From an uncultured Fibrobacter sp. (lineage in GTDB: Bacteria; Fibrobacterota; Fibrobacteria; Fibrobacterales; Fibrobacteraceae), in assembly GCA_934699585.1 (NCBI GenBank), contig CAKUWY010000001.1, positions 62,001 through 126,000 on the forward strand: a DNA stretch of 64,000 bases, given 5' to 3'. How positions within the stretch are numbered: position 1 is the stretch's first letter; every line of letters starts with the position of its first letter. Position numbers and translations under genes: made by a program. The notes under the pieces are model-generated. The model was not told the origin of the DNA, ran no database searches, and saw only the letters and a list, made by a program, of their open reading frames with translations. Below, piece by piece: positions 1 to 8,217 of this stretch.

Positions 1-2900
1 TTGTTGCCCTGCAGCACCGTCTTGTAGTCGTCCATCAAAACGTCCTTGGTGTTTACCGCCGCCACGGGGGTGGTCTCGGTACAGCCGAAGCCTTCGAAAA
101 TTTCCAGCTTGAACTTGGTGCGGTAAAGCTGGCGCACGTCTTCGCGAATCTTTTCGGCTCCGGCGTAGATGCTCCGCACATGGCCAAACATCAGCGGGTG
201 CACCGCACGGTTCATGCCCCACATCCGCAAGAAAGTTCCCGTGGCCACCATGATGGTCACCTTGAACTGGGCGCACATGCGGGACACGAGCCTTGCATCT
301 GTGGGGTCGGGGCAGGTAGCCACCGGCACGCCGTCCACCAGGCAGAGCATGGTAGTGATGGAGAACCCGAAGGCATGGAACAGCGGGAGCGACCCCAGGA
401 ACACGTCGTCAGAACCGGGGTTCAGCACACTTTCGCACTGCTTGATGTTACCCATCAAGTTGAAGTGGGTCAGTTCCACTCCCTTGGGGCGACCCTCGGA
501 ACCGGAACTGAATATAATCGTCGCCACGTCGTCCAGGGAGACCTTCTTGAAGAACCTAAGTTCCAGGTACCAGGCCGGAAGCAGCATCACCCGCAAGAAG
601 TTCAGCACCAGGGCGGGCTTTTTCAGCTTTTCCTTCAGGTCTTCCATGTAATAGACCTTGTACTTGTCCAGAAGTTTCTCCATGGGGAGTCCCTTCTGTT
701 TCAGCTTGTCGATAAACACCCGGGCGGTAATGATGGTCTTCACGTCGGCCACGTCACAGCAGTAATCCATGGTCTCCGGCGTGTTGGTGTAGTTCAGGTT
801 ATAGACTGTCTTGCCCTTGATGAGGCAGGCCATGTTCACGATGATGCCCGGGCCCGAAGGCGGAATCAGCACGCCCACGTTCTTTTCGCCCTTGGTAAGG
901 CCGTCAATCATCTTCGCAAAAGTCAGGGATGCCGCCGCCAGTGCGTTTGCCGCCAGGTGGTGACCGTCGGGACTGTAAACAGAAGGTCCGCTCCCGATAC
1001 GCTTGACCGTGCGTATCCAGGCAGAAGCCACCGGACGGAGCAGCCGAATATAAGATGTCCATGCCGTAATGGAAAGTTCCTGCACGGCCCGCTGGACCGT
1101 TACCGCATCCGCTTCCAGGGGAAGTTCCTCGCCAAAGGCTACGGAGATGACACGACCTTCGCTGTGAATCAGGTCCTTGAAGCCGGAACCCGCCTGGGAG
1201 TAGCTGCTCCCCCACAGCCCCTGCACATAGAACGGCAAGAGTTTCAGGTGGTGTACGTCCTTGATGGCGTCGGAATAGTCCAAGCGGAAACGGCTCATGT
1301 TGCCCGTGGCGGTCATGGTGTTCTCGGGGAACATCACCACGGCCTCGCCCCGGAGCAGGGCCTCCCGGGCCTCCTTCATGGCGGACTCCGGGTGTGCAAT
1401 GTCCAGCTCGATGGTCCGCATCTGTGAAAGGAGCAGACGCACGTACCACTTTTCAAAAGGCCGCTTGGTAATCACAAAGCGCAAGGGGCGGGGGCTTGCC
1501 ATCTGGATCATGGCCCAGTCCACATAAGAAATGTGGTTACCCACCAAAAGCACCGGACCTTCCCAAGGAATACGCTCCACGCCAGACACCAGGAACTTGT
1601 AATGGAACGAAAGCACCGAGCGCATCAGCTGACGGAGCAGCGTATGGGGCATGGCCATCAGGGCCCAAATGGTGCCGCCCAGGCACACGATACCCAGAAT
1701 AAAGAACAGGCTCATCCGGTCCAGGTTCAAGAACCGGATAAGGACAACGGCCACAATCTCAAAGAGGAGGATACAGAGGTTCTGCACCCCGTTGGCAACC
1801 GAAAGCACGTGGCCCGCCGACCTGGGCTTGGTATGGTACAGCAGCATGGAGAACATGGGAATCATGTAGATGCCGCCACAGAAGCCCAGCAGGGTAAAGG
1901 CGACGGCGTTGTAAGGCCTGGGGATAAAGGGAATCAAGAAGATGAGGATGGCCGCCCCGGCGGTACCCATGGGGATAAGCCCCATCTCGATGAAGTTCCT
2001 GGACATACGCATGGCAAAGACAATACCCACCACAAGACCCAGGGCCGTTCCGAAGATGGCGTAGTTGGCCAAGATATCCCGGTTAAAGAGCGAACCCGAA
2101 CCGAACAGGTCCTGGATGATAAACACCAGTAGGAATATCATGACCCAGAACATGGAAAGCCCGATAATGGACTGGCGGAGCGCCCGGTTCACCCAGAGCT
2201 TGCTCAGCTTGCGGCGGGCAAACAGCAGGTTCCAGTAACGCTTCCAGGGGAATTTCAGCTCGGCATCGTAGGCGCCTATAGGCGGAAACCCGAAGGTGAA
2301 CAGGATTCCCAAAATTTCAAGGGCCACGAGGGTTATCCCCACAGGGGCGAATGTCTGGAGCGCCTCCGAAAGATCCCCTGTCATAGGGAGCATCCGCTCA
2401 TAGGCGTAGGCGGTAACGCCTCCGCTCAGCACCAAGGCCACGAACAGGATAATCATCAGGATACCGCTCCCCTGGGTCAGGGAACGCACCCCTACCAGTT
2501 CCTTCATGTAGCCGTTCTTGGCCGGGCTCTGGAACGCCTGCAGCACAAAGAACAGACCAATGGAAAGAAACTCGAACAGGAGGTTCGCCGTACAGACCCC
2601 GTAACCGAACAGCACCACCGCAGGTAGCGAAAGCAGGGTCGTCCACCTAAGGACCCGTTCCTTGGGGAACTTGTCGGAAAAATAACCTGCGGGAGTCATG
2701 AGCAAGGCACAGGGCAGCAAGAACAACAGGTGCAGCACATAGAACTGCCAAGATCCCATGGCCGTAAAGCCGGCACGGCTCAGCACCAGTTCCATGTAGG
2801 CGACAAGGATAGTAGAGAGGGCCACCTGGGTAAAGGCAAACCCATAAAAAGCAAAAAATCCCTTAGACTTTTTCATCGGTTTATCCCGCAAATCTTTCAT
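1..2900 (-). CDS. aas: Acyl-ACP synthetase/phospholipid acyltransferase fused to MFS transporter (Aas/LplT-like), 3' end cut by window
   Basis: One open frame from an ATG at 2900 runs off the left edge; 966 codons are visible. Order: a multi-spanning MFS domain (about residues 1-400), a PlsC-type acyltransferase with NHxxxxD (N455, H456, D460) and an FPEN block, then an AMP-binding domain with a P-loop-like SSGSEGRPK motif (about 798-806). The three motifs are in the same frame, so there is no frameshift. This architecture is known for lysophospholipid uptake and re-acylation (LplT plus Aas in one chain), using ATP to activate a fatty acid. Expected at the inner membrane. An alternative ATG lies at 2876. 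A TATCTTT element directly precedes the start, so the mRNA leader may be very short. The C-terminus is not visible, so AMP-domain completeness is unknown. Confidence 0.88.
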   Translation of the reverse strand, partial: MKDLRDKPMKKSKGFFAFYGFAFTQVALSTILVAYMELVLSRAGFTAMGSWQFYVLHLLFLLPCALLMTPAGYFSDKFPKERVLRWTTLLSLPAVVLFGYGVCTANLLFEFLSIGLFFVLQAFQSPAKNGYMKELVGVRSLTQGSGILMIILFVALVLSGGVTAYAYERMLPMTGDLSEALQTFAPVGITLVALEILGILFTFGFPPIGAYDAELKFPWKRYWNLLFARRKLSKLWVNRALRQSIIGLSMFWVMIFLLVFIIQDLFGSGSLFNRDILANYAIFGTALGLVVGIVFAMRMSRNFIEMGLIPMGTAGAAILIFLIPFIPRPYNAVAFTLLGFCGGIYMIPMFSMLLYHTKPRSAGHVLSVANGVQNLCILLFEIVAVVLIRFLNLDRMSLFFILGIVCLGGTIWALMAMPHTLLRQLMRSVLSFHYKFLVSGVERIPWEGPVLLVGNHISYVDWAMIQMASPRPLRFVITKRPFEKWYVRLLLSQMRTIELDIAHPESAMKEAREALLRGEAVVMFPENTMTATGNMSRFRLDYSDAIKDVHHLKLLPFYVQGLWGSSYSQAGSGFKDLIHSEGRVISVAFGEELPLEADAVTVQRAVQELSITAWTSYIRLLRPVASAWIRTVKRIGSGPSVYSPDGHHLAANALAAASLTFAKMIDGLTKGEKNVGVLIPPSGPGIIVNMACLIKGKTVYNLNYTNTPETMDYCCDVADVKTIITARVFIDKLKQKGLPMEKLLDKYKVYYMEDLKEKLKKPALVLNFLRVMLLPAWYLELRFFKKVSLDDVATIIFSSGSEGRPKGVELTHFNLMGNIKQCESVLNPGSDDVFLGSLPLFHAFGFSITTMLCLVDGVPVATCPDPTDARLVSRMCAQFKVTIMVATGTFLRMWGMNRAVHPLMFGHVRSIYAGAEKIREDVRQLYRTKFKLEIFEGFGCTETTPVAAVNTKDVLMDDYKTVLQGN

Positions 2901-2969
2901 GGGAAAGATACATAATTAGGAGTCCTACCGGCGGGCGTCAAGCCTGCAAAAAAGAAGGAAACGGAGAAA

Positions 2970-3003
2970 TAAAAAAATCCGGCGAGCCGAAGCCCACCGG
3001 ATT
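2970..3003 (-). terminator. Intrinsic terminator after the 3027-3890 lipoprotein gene
   Basis: On the minus strand an ATCCGG/CCGGAT stem with wobble-paired inner bases and a TTCG tetraloop (2977-3002) is followed by seven T residues. It sits just downstream of the stop of the lipoprotein gene. Confidence 0.85.
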
Positions 3004-3026
3004 CAAAAGCATTTTTCAAGAGCGGA

Positions 3027-3890
3027 TTACTTGTTCTCGAAGTAGTAGGTGGTCAAAGTCTTGCCATCCTGAGAGAACTGGATAATCTGCTTGCCCTTGG
3101 GCAGTTCGCCGGTGATCTTGAACAGGTTTTCGGCCATGTAGGTCACCGTCAGGTTGGTACCCTTGTCCTTGTCGGCAAAGATGCCCTTCTTCTCGCTTTC
3201 TTCGAAGCCCTTGCAGTCCTTGTGGGCGGCCACATCGCCTTCCACGGCAGGATAGGTCTTGGCAATGAGCGGAGAGGTCACGGAGCTAGCATTGCGGTAG
3301 AAGACTTCCAGCTTGCCCTCGATTACGCGGGGAGCCGGCAGCGGAGACATCTTGGCAGTTTCCTTCTTGCCTTTCTTCTTGCCCTTCTTCTGGTCGGGCA
3401 CCTTGGCGCCGTCGCCAGCCTGGGGGCGTTCCAACTGATAGCCGGCAATGGATTCGTTGCACTGGGTGGACCAGACGACCCATTCATTAGAAATCTTCTT
3501 GGGGCCGTTTTCTTCGTCGCCAGGCAGGTAGAGACCCGGTTCAATCTGGTCGCTATAGATGTACAGAGTCACCTTCAGGTTCGGGTTCTCTTCGGTGGTA
3601 GAAATCATGTTCTTGCTCTTGATGTACTTGGAGCGGCCGGCAAGAATCTTGTAGTTACCCACGGGGACCTTTTCGAACTTGAACTGGCCCTTGCGGAGTT
3701 CCTGCTTGTACTTGTACTTTTCCTTGAGGGTGGAGTAGATAGTGGAGTCCATCCAGACGGTGGGCATTTCGAGAGGCTTGCCAGTGAAAGCGTCACAGAC
3801 TTCACCTTCGATGGTACCGGTCTTTTCGCAACCGGTGAGAGCCATAGCCACGAGAGCGGCGGTAGCACAGAGAGTAAGTGTTTTTTTCAT
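3027..3890 (-). CDS. Lipoprotein with carboxypeptidase-regulatory-like N-terminal domain, unknown role
   Basis: 287 residues. The signal peptide ends in a lipobox (LTGC, Cys21), so it should be a lipid-anchored envelope protein. Residues about 24-110 (GTIEGEVCDAFTGKPL... VPVGNYKI) resemble the beta-sandwich carboxypeptidase regulatory-like or CnaB fold often found in FCB-group surface proteins. A Lys-rich stretch (KKGKKKGKK) lies near residue 170 and separates a second part with no recognised motif. The gene is monocistronic: rpmE2 upstream ends in its own terminator, and a terminator follows this gene. A TATATTT element at 3914-3920 (minus strand) is a plausible -10/-7 site. Function unknown. 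Confidence 0.75.
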   Translation of the reverse strand: MKKTLTLCATAALVAMALTGCEKTGTIEGEVCDAFTGKPLEMPTVWMDSTIYSTLKEKYKYKQELRKGQFKFEKVPVGNYKILAGRSKYIKSKNMISTTEENPNLKVTLYIYSDQIEPGLYLPGDEENGPKKISNEWVVWSTQCNESIAGYQLERPQAGDGAKVPDQKKGKKKGKKETAKMSPLPAPRVIEGKLEVFYRNASSVTSPLIAKTYPAVEGDVAAHKDCKGFEESEKKGIFADKDKGTNLTVTYMAENLFKITGELPKGKQIIQFSQDGKTLTTYYFENK

Positions 3891-3920
3891 TGTTTTTCCT
3901 TTTGAATATCTTTAAATATA

Positions 3921-3947
3921 CAAAAACCCTCCCGTTTTAGGGGAGGG
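3921..3947 (-). terminator. Intrinsic terminator of rpmE2
   Basis: A 7-bp CCCTCCC/GGGAGGG stem (3927-3933 with 3941-3947) is followed on the minus strand by TTTTTG, eleven bases past the rpmE2 stop. Confidence 0.9.
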
Positions 3948-3957
3948 CATAAAAAGA

Positions 3958-4260
3958 CTAGGCTTCTTCTTCGGCCTTGGCGGGAGCCGCCTTGCGGGTC
4001 TTGCGCTTTGCACCGGTGATGTTGCCGGCGAAACGCTTGTTGAAGCGGTCGATACGGCCAGCCGTATCCACGCGATGCTGCTTGCCCGTCCAGAACGGAT
4101 GGGTATCAGCGGTGATTTCCAGAGAAATCACGCTATATTCAACCCCATCGATAGTCTTCTTTTCGGCGGAAGACTTCGTGGAGCGGGTGATGTATTCTTT
4201 ACCCGTATTCGCATCGACGAACACGACCGGTTGATAGTTAGGGTGGATACCTTCTTTCAT
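3958..4260 (-). CDS. rpmE2: 50S ribosomal protein L31, type B
   Basis: 100 residues starting MKEGIHPNYQPVVF, a typical L31 N-terminus. The start at 4260 has AGGAAG upstream; longer in-frame reading back to 4326 is not L31-like. There is no cysteine, so it is the zinc-independent form that in other bacteria can replace the Cys-containing L31 under zinc limitation. The C-terminus (from about residue 80) is a basic then acidic extension rich in Lys, Ala and Glu, longer than the usual 80-90 residues. It belongs to the large ribosomal subunit. Its own terminator follows. Confidence 0.96.
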   Translation of the reverse strand: MKEGIHPNYQPVVFVDANTGKEYITRSTKSSAEKKTIDGVEYSVISLEITADTHPFWTGKQHRVDTAGRIDRFNKRFAGNITGAKRKTRKAAPAKAEEEA

Positions 4261-4357
4261 TTTTAAACTTCCTGTGAAGTAGTTAATTGGAGCACACAAT
4301 TTAGAAGAATTAGGCCTTTTTGGCAAGCGTAGGCCCGCTTTTTTGTATCTTTAGGCC

Positions 4358-4999
4358 ATGATTCGGAGCCGTTTTCCAAAAAGAATCGCCCACCCCGGGT
4401 GCTGGAAGTTCCTCGGACTGTCCCTGCTTGTCGGGGCTCTTGCCGCATGCAAGTCAGAGCCGCCTGTGGCGACCATCGTGGTCGTAAACAAGAAAATGCC
4501 CCTCGTAGAATGGCCCGACAGCACCTACATCGCCGACCTGGATTCTATCCTGGCCCTGGAACCGCTAAAGAAGCAGGACAAGAACAAGCCCAGCATCGCC
4601 ATGAACACCTTCAAGGCGCCGAACTTTATACTGCCCTCTTCGGTGACGGGGAAAAAAACCGAAAAAGGACCCAAGGCGGACCAAGGGACAAGGACCGGCA
4701 GCGGAAAACCGGGACCGGCAGCCACTCAACCCCGCAAGGACAATTCCGCCGAAAATTTCGCGAACCAGTTCACCCAGGCCCTTTCTGCGTTGCAGTCGGA
4801 CCCCAGCAATTCAAAGCTTTACAAGGTGGTTGAATCCAAGGACGGCGAGGACCTGTTCCAGCTTTTACGCCGGACCTACGGGGCGGGTGCCCAGAGCCTC
4901 CCCCGCTTTTACGTGCTCTCTACCCTGCAATCAGTAAACCCCGGCGTGATGCTGGAGCACCTGAATGCCGGAGATAAGGTGAGAGTCCCTAGGATTTAA
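4358..4999 (+). CDS. Lipoprotein with C-terminal LysM-like domain
   Basis: 213 residues. Signal peptide with lipobox (LAAC, Cys31), a central Lys/Gly/Pro-rich linker, and a C-terminal part from about residue 150 (YKVVESKDGEDLFQLLRRTYG ... LNAGDKVRVPRI) with the length and ending of a LysM-type peptidoglycan-binding module. It is likely a periplasm-facing, wall-binding lipoprotein. It is divergent from rpmE2 and has a TATCTTTAG element immediately upstream. The LysM call rests on pattern only (confidence moderate); the rest is unknown. Confidence 0.7.
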   Translation: MIRSRFPKRIAHPGCWKFLGLSLLVGALAACKSEPPVATIVVVNKKMPLVEWPDSTYIADLDSILALEPLKKQDKNKPSIAMNTFKAPNFILPSSVTGKKTEKGPKADQGTRTGSGKPGPAATQPRKDNSAENFANQFTQALSALQSDPSNSKLYKVVESKDGEDLFQLLRRTYGAGAQSLPRFYVLSTLQSVNPGVMLEHLNAGDKVRVPRI

Positions 5000-5002
5000 T
5001 TG

Positions 5003-5095
5003 CAAATGTGAAATGTGAAATGTGGAATGTGGAATGTGAGGTGTGAAATTGTCACACTAGGTTTCAATTTCTAATTCCACATTCGTCACTTCACA
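5003..5095. repeat. Degenerate AATGTGR tandem repeats arranged as inverted arms between convergent genes
   Basis: Starts 3 bases after a stop codon. The left arm is a run of AATGTGA/AATGTGG-like heptamers; the right arm has the complementary TCCACATT and TTCACATT words before the hisB stop. The two arms could pair imperfectly and might act as a two-way terminator; that role is inference. Confidence 0.8.
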
Positions 5096-5680
5096 TTATA
5101 AAATGCCCTTGCTGCTGGGCACGCCCTTCACGTTGCGGCTGGGGGCAACGGCCATGGCCACGGAGCGGGCAAAGGCTTTGAAGATGCTTTCCAGGCAATG
5201 GTGGTTGTCGCTGCCGTAGAACAGTTCCACATGCAGGTTCATGCGGGCGTTCTCGCAGACCGTCTTGAAAAAATGCTCGAACATGCTGGCCTCGATGCCG
5301 CCCGCCGTCTCGCCGGGAAGTTCCACCTTCCACACGAAACCGATGCGGTTGCTGAAATCGATGCACACGCGGCTGAGGGCCTCGTCCATAGGGACAAAGT
5401 AAAAGCCGTAGCGTTCAATCCCCTTTTTGTCGCCGAGGCATTCCACAAGAGCCTGCCCGAGCACAATGCCGATATCTTCCATGCTGTGGTGCATGTCGAT
5501 AGCGGTGTCGCCCTTGCAGGTCAAGTCCAGACGAAAGCCGCCGTGGACCTGGAACAGGTCCAGCATGTGGTCCAGAAATGCATTGCCGGAATCGATAACG
5601 CCCCTGCTGGCCTCGTCCAGATTGAGGCTCAGGGAAATGTTGGTCTCGCTGGTCTTTCTTTCGATCTTGGAAACTCGCAT
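5096..5680 (-). CDS. hisB: Imidazoleglycerol-phosphate dehydratase
   Basis: 194 residues, full length for the monofunctional enzyme (no phosphatase domain). It catalyses dehydration of imidazole glycerol phosphate to imidazole acetol phosphate in histidine biosynthesis. Visible metal-binding signatures: DHML (37-40), HHSMED (64-69) and DNHHCLE near residue 158. The start codon overlaps the rodZ stop by one base (TAATG), so it is translated from the rodZ mRNA. No other his gene is nearby; it ends the maf-rodZ-hisB group. Confidence 0.97.
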   Translation of the reverse strand: MRVSKIERKTSETNISLSLNLDEASRGVIDSGNAFLDHMLDLFQVHGGFRLDLTCKGDTAIDMHHSMEDIGIVLGQALVECLGDKKGIERYGFYFVPMDEALSRVCIDFSNRIGFVWKVELPGETAGGIEASMFEHFFKTVCENARMNLHVELFYGSDNHHCLESIFKAFARSVAMAVAPSRNVKGVPSSKGIL

Positions 5681-6690
5681 TATTCCGCTCCTTCGATAAC
5701 TTTACCGTCAAAGACCCTGAACTTGGTGACCCGGCCGAATTTCATGCCGGGCAGCGGCACGTCCTTGCCGTTCAGGTAGAACTTTGAAATGGCCCTAGGT
5801 TCGCCCACCACCACATACAGGGTGTCCGAAGATTCATAAACCATGCGGGTGCCGGCCTTGGAAAGGTTGGATTCCTTGAGGAACGAGGTATCGTCTTCGT
5901 TGTGCTTGATACCGATCCAGGTGCGCATTTCGCCAGAGGCCACCAAGATAAGCTTGGAGCTTGCACCTGCCGGAGCGGCCTTGGCCTCCTCGGTCTTGGA
6001 ATCGGACGAAAGGAATATGGTTGCCGAAGCGGGGCGGTCGGATTTCTTGATAGCTTCATCCACAACGGCCTGGCTGATAGGCTGGTCCTTGGCGGGAGCG
6101 GCCTTCGCCGTATCGGCGGGAGCGACCTGGGCTGCAGAGGTATCCGCATTCATGGAATCAGCGGGAACGGCCTCGGCCCCTTCGGGCATTTCCGTGGGCG
6201 TTTCTACGGCGGGTTCTTCTTCCACCACTTCGGTCTTCACGGGTTCGGGAGCGTTCTGCGCAGGCGTCACGTCCTTGAGGAACTTGGAGGCGACCACCAG
6301 GGCAAGTCCAATAACCACGAGAATAATGACGATTACCTTCCCCTTGGAGCCACCCTCCCCTTCGGCAGAACCCGAAGGCTTGCCCGGGTTACCGTCAGAA
6401 AGGTCCGTAAGGAGGCTTGCAAACTTGGAACCGTTCTCGGCGGCATACCAGTCCAGCACCCGCTTGGAATCCAGGCCCAGTTTGGTGCTCACGGAGTTCA
6501 AATAGCCGCGCAAATAGGCCTGCACCGGAAAAGCCTTCCAGTCGCCGGCCTCAATCAGCGAAATGTTCTTTTCGGACAAACGCGTGGCCGTGGCAAGGTC
6601 TGCCACCGTCATGGATTTTGCTTCGCGGGCGCGGGCCAGGTAGGCGCCAAGCCGTTCGTCGGGGCGTTTATCTTCAATAGGAGTACTCAT
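5680..6690 (-). CDS. rodZ: RodZ-like cytoskeletal/membrane HTH protein
   Basis: 336 residues. N-terminal XRE-type helix-turn-helix domain (about 12-80), single transmembrane helix (118-136), a Pro/Ala/Glu-rich linker and a C-terminal beta-rich DUF4115-like domain (about 245-330). This is the architecture of RodZ, which links MreB to the cell-elongation machinery at the inner membrane. The start overlaps the maf stop by four bases (ATGA). The linker is long and acidic compared with the E. coli protein. The call rests on architecture and conserved HTH pattern; interaction partners are not in this window. Confidence 0.85.
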   Translation of the reverse strand: MSTPIEDKRPDERLGAYLARAREAKSMTVADLATATRLSEKNISLIEAGDWKAFPVQAYLRGYLNSVSTKLGLDSKRVLDWYAAENGSKFASLLTDLSDGNPGKPSGSAEGEGGSKGKVIVIILVVIGLALVVASKFLKDVTPAQNAPEPVKTEVVEEEPAVETPTEMPEGAEAVPADSMNADTSAAQVAPADTAKAAPAKDQPISQAVVDEAIKKSDRPASATIFLSSDSKTEEAKAAPAGASSKLILVASGEMRTWIGIKHNEDDTSFLKESNLSKAGTRMVYESSDTLYVVVGEPRAISKFYLNGKDVPLPGMKFGRVTKFRVFDGKVIEGAE

Positions 6691-7271
6691 ACCTTCACCT
6701 TCAAATTCTTAAGCATGTCCAGCGTGCGGGCTACAGGAAGCCCCACTACATTGTAATAGCATCCGCGGATAGAGCGAATCAGGCGGGCTCCGTTTGTCTG
6801 GATGCCGTAGGCCCCCGCTTTATCCATTGGGTCCAAAGAATTTACATATTCTTCCAGCTCCTGTAAGGAACAGTCCCTGAAAAACACCTCCGTTTCCTCT
6901 TGGGAAGCATCCAGGAGCATGCCCCCGTGGGCCACCGCCACACCGGTAATTACCTTGTGGGAGCGACCGTTCAGGGACTTGAGCATCCCCAGGGCGTCTT
7001 GTTTGTCCTTGGGCTTTCCGAGAGGGCGGCCGTCCAGAAACACCAAAGTGTCAAAACCCAGCACCACGGCGGAAGGGTCCTTCTTGGAGACCGCCAAGGC
7101 CTTTTGGCTAGCATTTTCGCGGGGAAAATCCAGGGAATTTTCGGCGGTAGGCTTTTCCTCTACATCGGAAACTGACACGCGGAACTTGACCCCGATTTGC
7201 TCCAGGATTTCGCGCCGGCGAGGAGACCCGCTGGCAAGCACCAAGTCCACTGATTTCAAACACTCTTCCAT
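6687..7271 (-). CDS. maf: Maf-like nucleoside triphosphate pyrophosphatase
   Basis: 194 residues from ATG 7271; the reading frame extends further upstream but the family begins at LVLASGSPRRREIL (residues 10-23). Maf proteins hydrolyse non-canonical or pyrimidine NTPs to NMPs and restrain division or remove modified nucleotides. Conserved blocks seen: SPRR near the N-terminus, GFDTLVFLDGRPLGKP in the middle, and DPMDKAGAYGIQ near residue 145. First gene of a tightly coupled maf-rodZ-hisB run (4-nt and 1-nt overlaps). Substrate specificity cannot be assigned from sequence alone. Confidence 0.94.
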   Translation of the reverse strand: MEECLKSVDLVLASGSPRRREILEQIGVKFRVSVSDVEEKPTAENSLDFPRENASQKALAVSKKDPSAVVLGFDTLVFLDGRPLGKPKDKQDALGMLKSLNGRSHKVITGVAVAHGGMLLDASQEETEVFFRDCSLQELEEYVNSLDPMDKAGAYGIQTNGARLIRSIRGCYYNVVGLPVARTLDMLKNLKVKV

Positions 7272-7308
7272 AGCGCGGAGAAATGTAGTAAAATAGAGGA
7301 AGCCCAAT

Positions 7309-7866
7309 CTATCCCGCAAGGTCCATCAGGTCATAATACATGAGGCGCGTGTGGGGGTCATCGTCCTCAGCATTCATCCTGCGAAAACCATTCTTTTCGT
7401 AGAACGGGACTGCATCAAGGTAGGCGTCCACGGTCAGGAAACGACAACCGGTCTTGTTTTCAACAACGAACATTGACTTGATGTAATCCAACATTCCAGA
7501 GCCAATCTGGTTTCCTTTTGCGGAGACATCAACGCCCAGACGGCACAACTTGACCGCCGGGTAGCTTTTAAGGCGTTTTTCGTTTGGAAAACCGTTCTTT
7601 TTGCGAAATCGGTTGAATTCCGTTTTATCCTTAAAATCTGTTATTGCCACCTTGTCGTTTGCTAGACTGCAATAAGCCAAAATTTGTCCCGTATTAGGAT
7701 TGGCATACGCATAACTTACAGAAATCAGGTGCTTTTGGAACGCAGGGGCATGATTCAATATAAAGTCGTTCAAATCCCTATCGCCGCAGTCAAATTTTTT
7801 GATTGAGTCCGTCGAATTTAAGCGAATGAACTTAAAAGATGATAACTCTATACTTGCTTGAACCAC
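7309..7866 (-). CDS. GNAT-family acetyltransferase, possible toxin of a two-gene module
   Basis: 185 residues. The start is GTG at 7866, set 9 nt after a GGAGG Shine-Dalgarno that lies inside the upstream small gene. GNAT features: a beta-strand core with CRLGVDVSAKGNQIGSGML (acetyl-CoA loop, about residues 107-125) and VPFYEKNGF near residue 155. The N-terminal FDCGDRDLNDFIL block is common in stand-alone GNATs that pair with small antitoxins (TacAT-like). It overlaps the upstream gene by 19 nt, which supports co-translation. Toxic activity on aminoacyl-tRNA is inference from gene arrangement. Confidence 0.8.
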   Translation of the reverse strand: MVQASIELSSFKFIRLNSTDSIKKFDCGDRDLNDFILNHAPAFQKHLISVSYAYANPNTGQILAYCSLANDKVAITDFKDKTEFNRFRKKNGFPNEKRLKSYPAVKLCRLGVDVSAKGNQIGSGMLDYIKSMFVVENKTGCRFLTVDAYLDAVPFYEKNGFRRMNAEDDDPHTRLMYYDLMDLAG

Positions 7867-8066
7867 GGGTCAATACCTCCGTTGGCCGCTTCGCGGGCGC
7901 GCTTTTCGCGCATTCCCTCCTCGTAGGCCTTCTTGAAAATTTCGTAATTCCGCTGGATGCGGGCACGAACTTCCGGAGGTTCCGGGTGCCGCTCTTCCAT
8001 ACGGGCCAAAAACCGGCGAGCGTCCTCGCCGAACAAAATCGGGGTCTCTCGAATTTCGCGAGCCAT
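7848..8066 (-). CDS. Small helical protein, candidate antitoxin partner of the GNAT protein
   Basis: 72 residues from ATG 8066, which has an AGAGGAAA ribosome-binding site. The sequence begins MAREIRETPILFGEDARRF and is rich in Arg and Glu, predicted mostly helical, with no DNA-binding motif I can name. It ends inside the start region of the acetyltransferase gene (19-nt overlap). Its place upstream of a toxin-like GNAT suggests an antitoxin or labile partner; this is inference. It has the size of a type II antitoxin. Confidence 0.65.
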   Translation of the reverse strand: MAREIRETPILFGEDARRFLARMEERHPEPPEVRARIQRNYEIFKKAYEEGMREKRAREAANGGIDPWFKQV

Positions 8067-8163
8067 GTTTCCTCTTTTGCTATACCATATAGAAAACTGG
8101 CCTAGGGCCAGGCGGCAACCAGTCAAGTCGGTTCCATTAACCAAAATATACCTATTAACAATG

Positions 8164-8195
8164 CAAAAAACAAGCCCCCGAGCACTTTTCGGGGG
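8164..8195 (-). terminator. Terminator of the FISUMP lipoprotein gene
   Basis: On the minus strand CCCCCGA pairs with TCGGGGG (8175-8181 with 8189-8195) and is followed by TTGTTTTTT. It lies 23 bases past the 8218 stop and ends the 15.5-8.2 kb lipoprotein group. Confidence 0.88.
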
Positions 8196-8217
8196 TCGAT
8201 ATCATACAGGAATTAGA

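Noticed and set aside
180..1427. 415-codon plus-strand frame opposite the aas-like gene
   Set aside because: The minus strand carries three conserved domains in one frame across this stretch.
1..2900. Possible frameshift in the aas-like gene
   Set aside because: PlsC NHxxxxD (codon at 1538) and the AMP-binding motif (codon at 485) are both in frame with the ATG at 2900.
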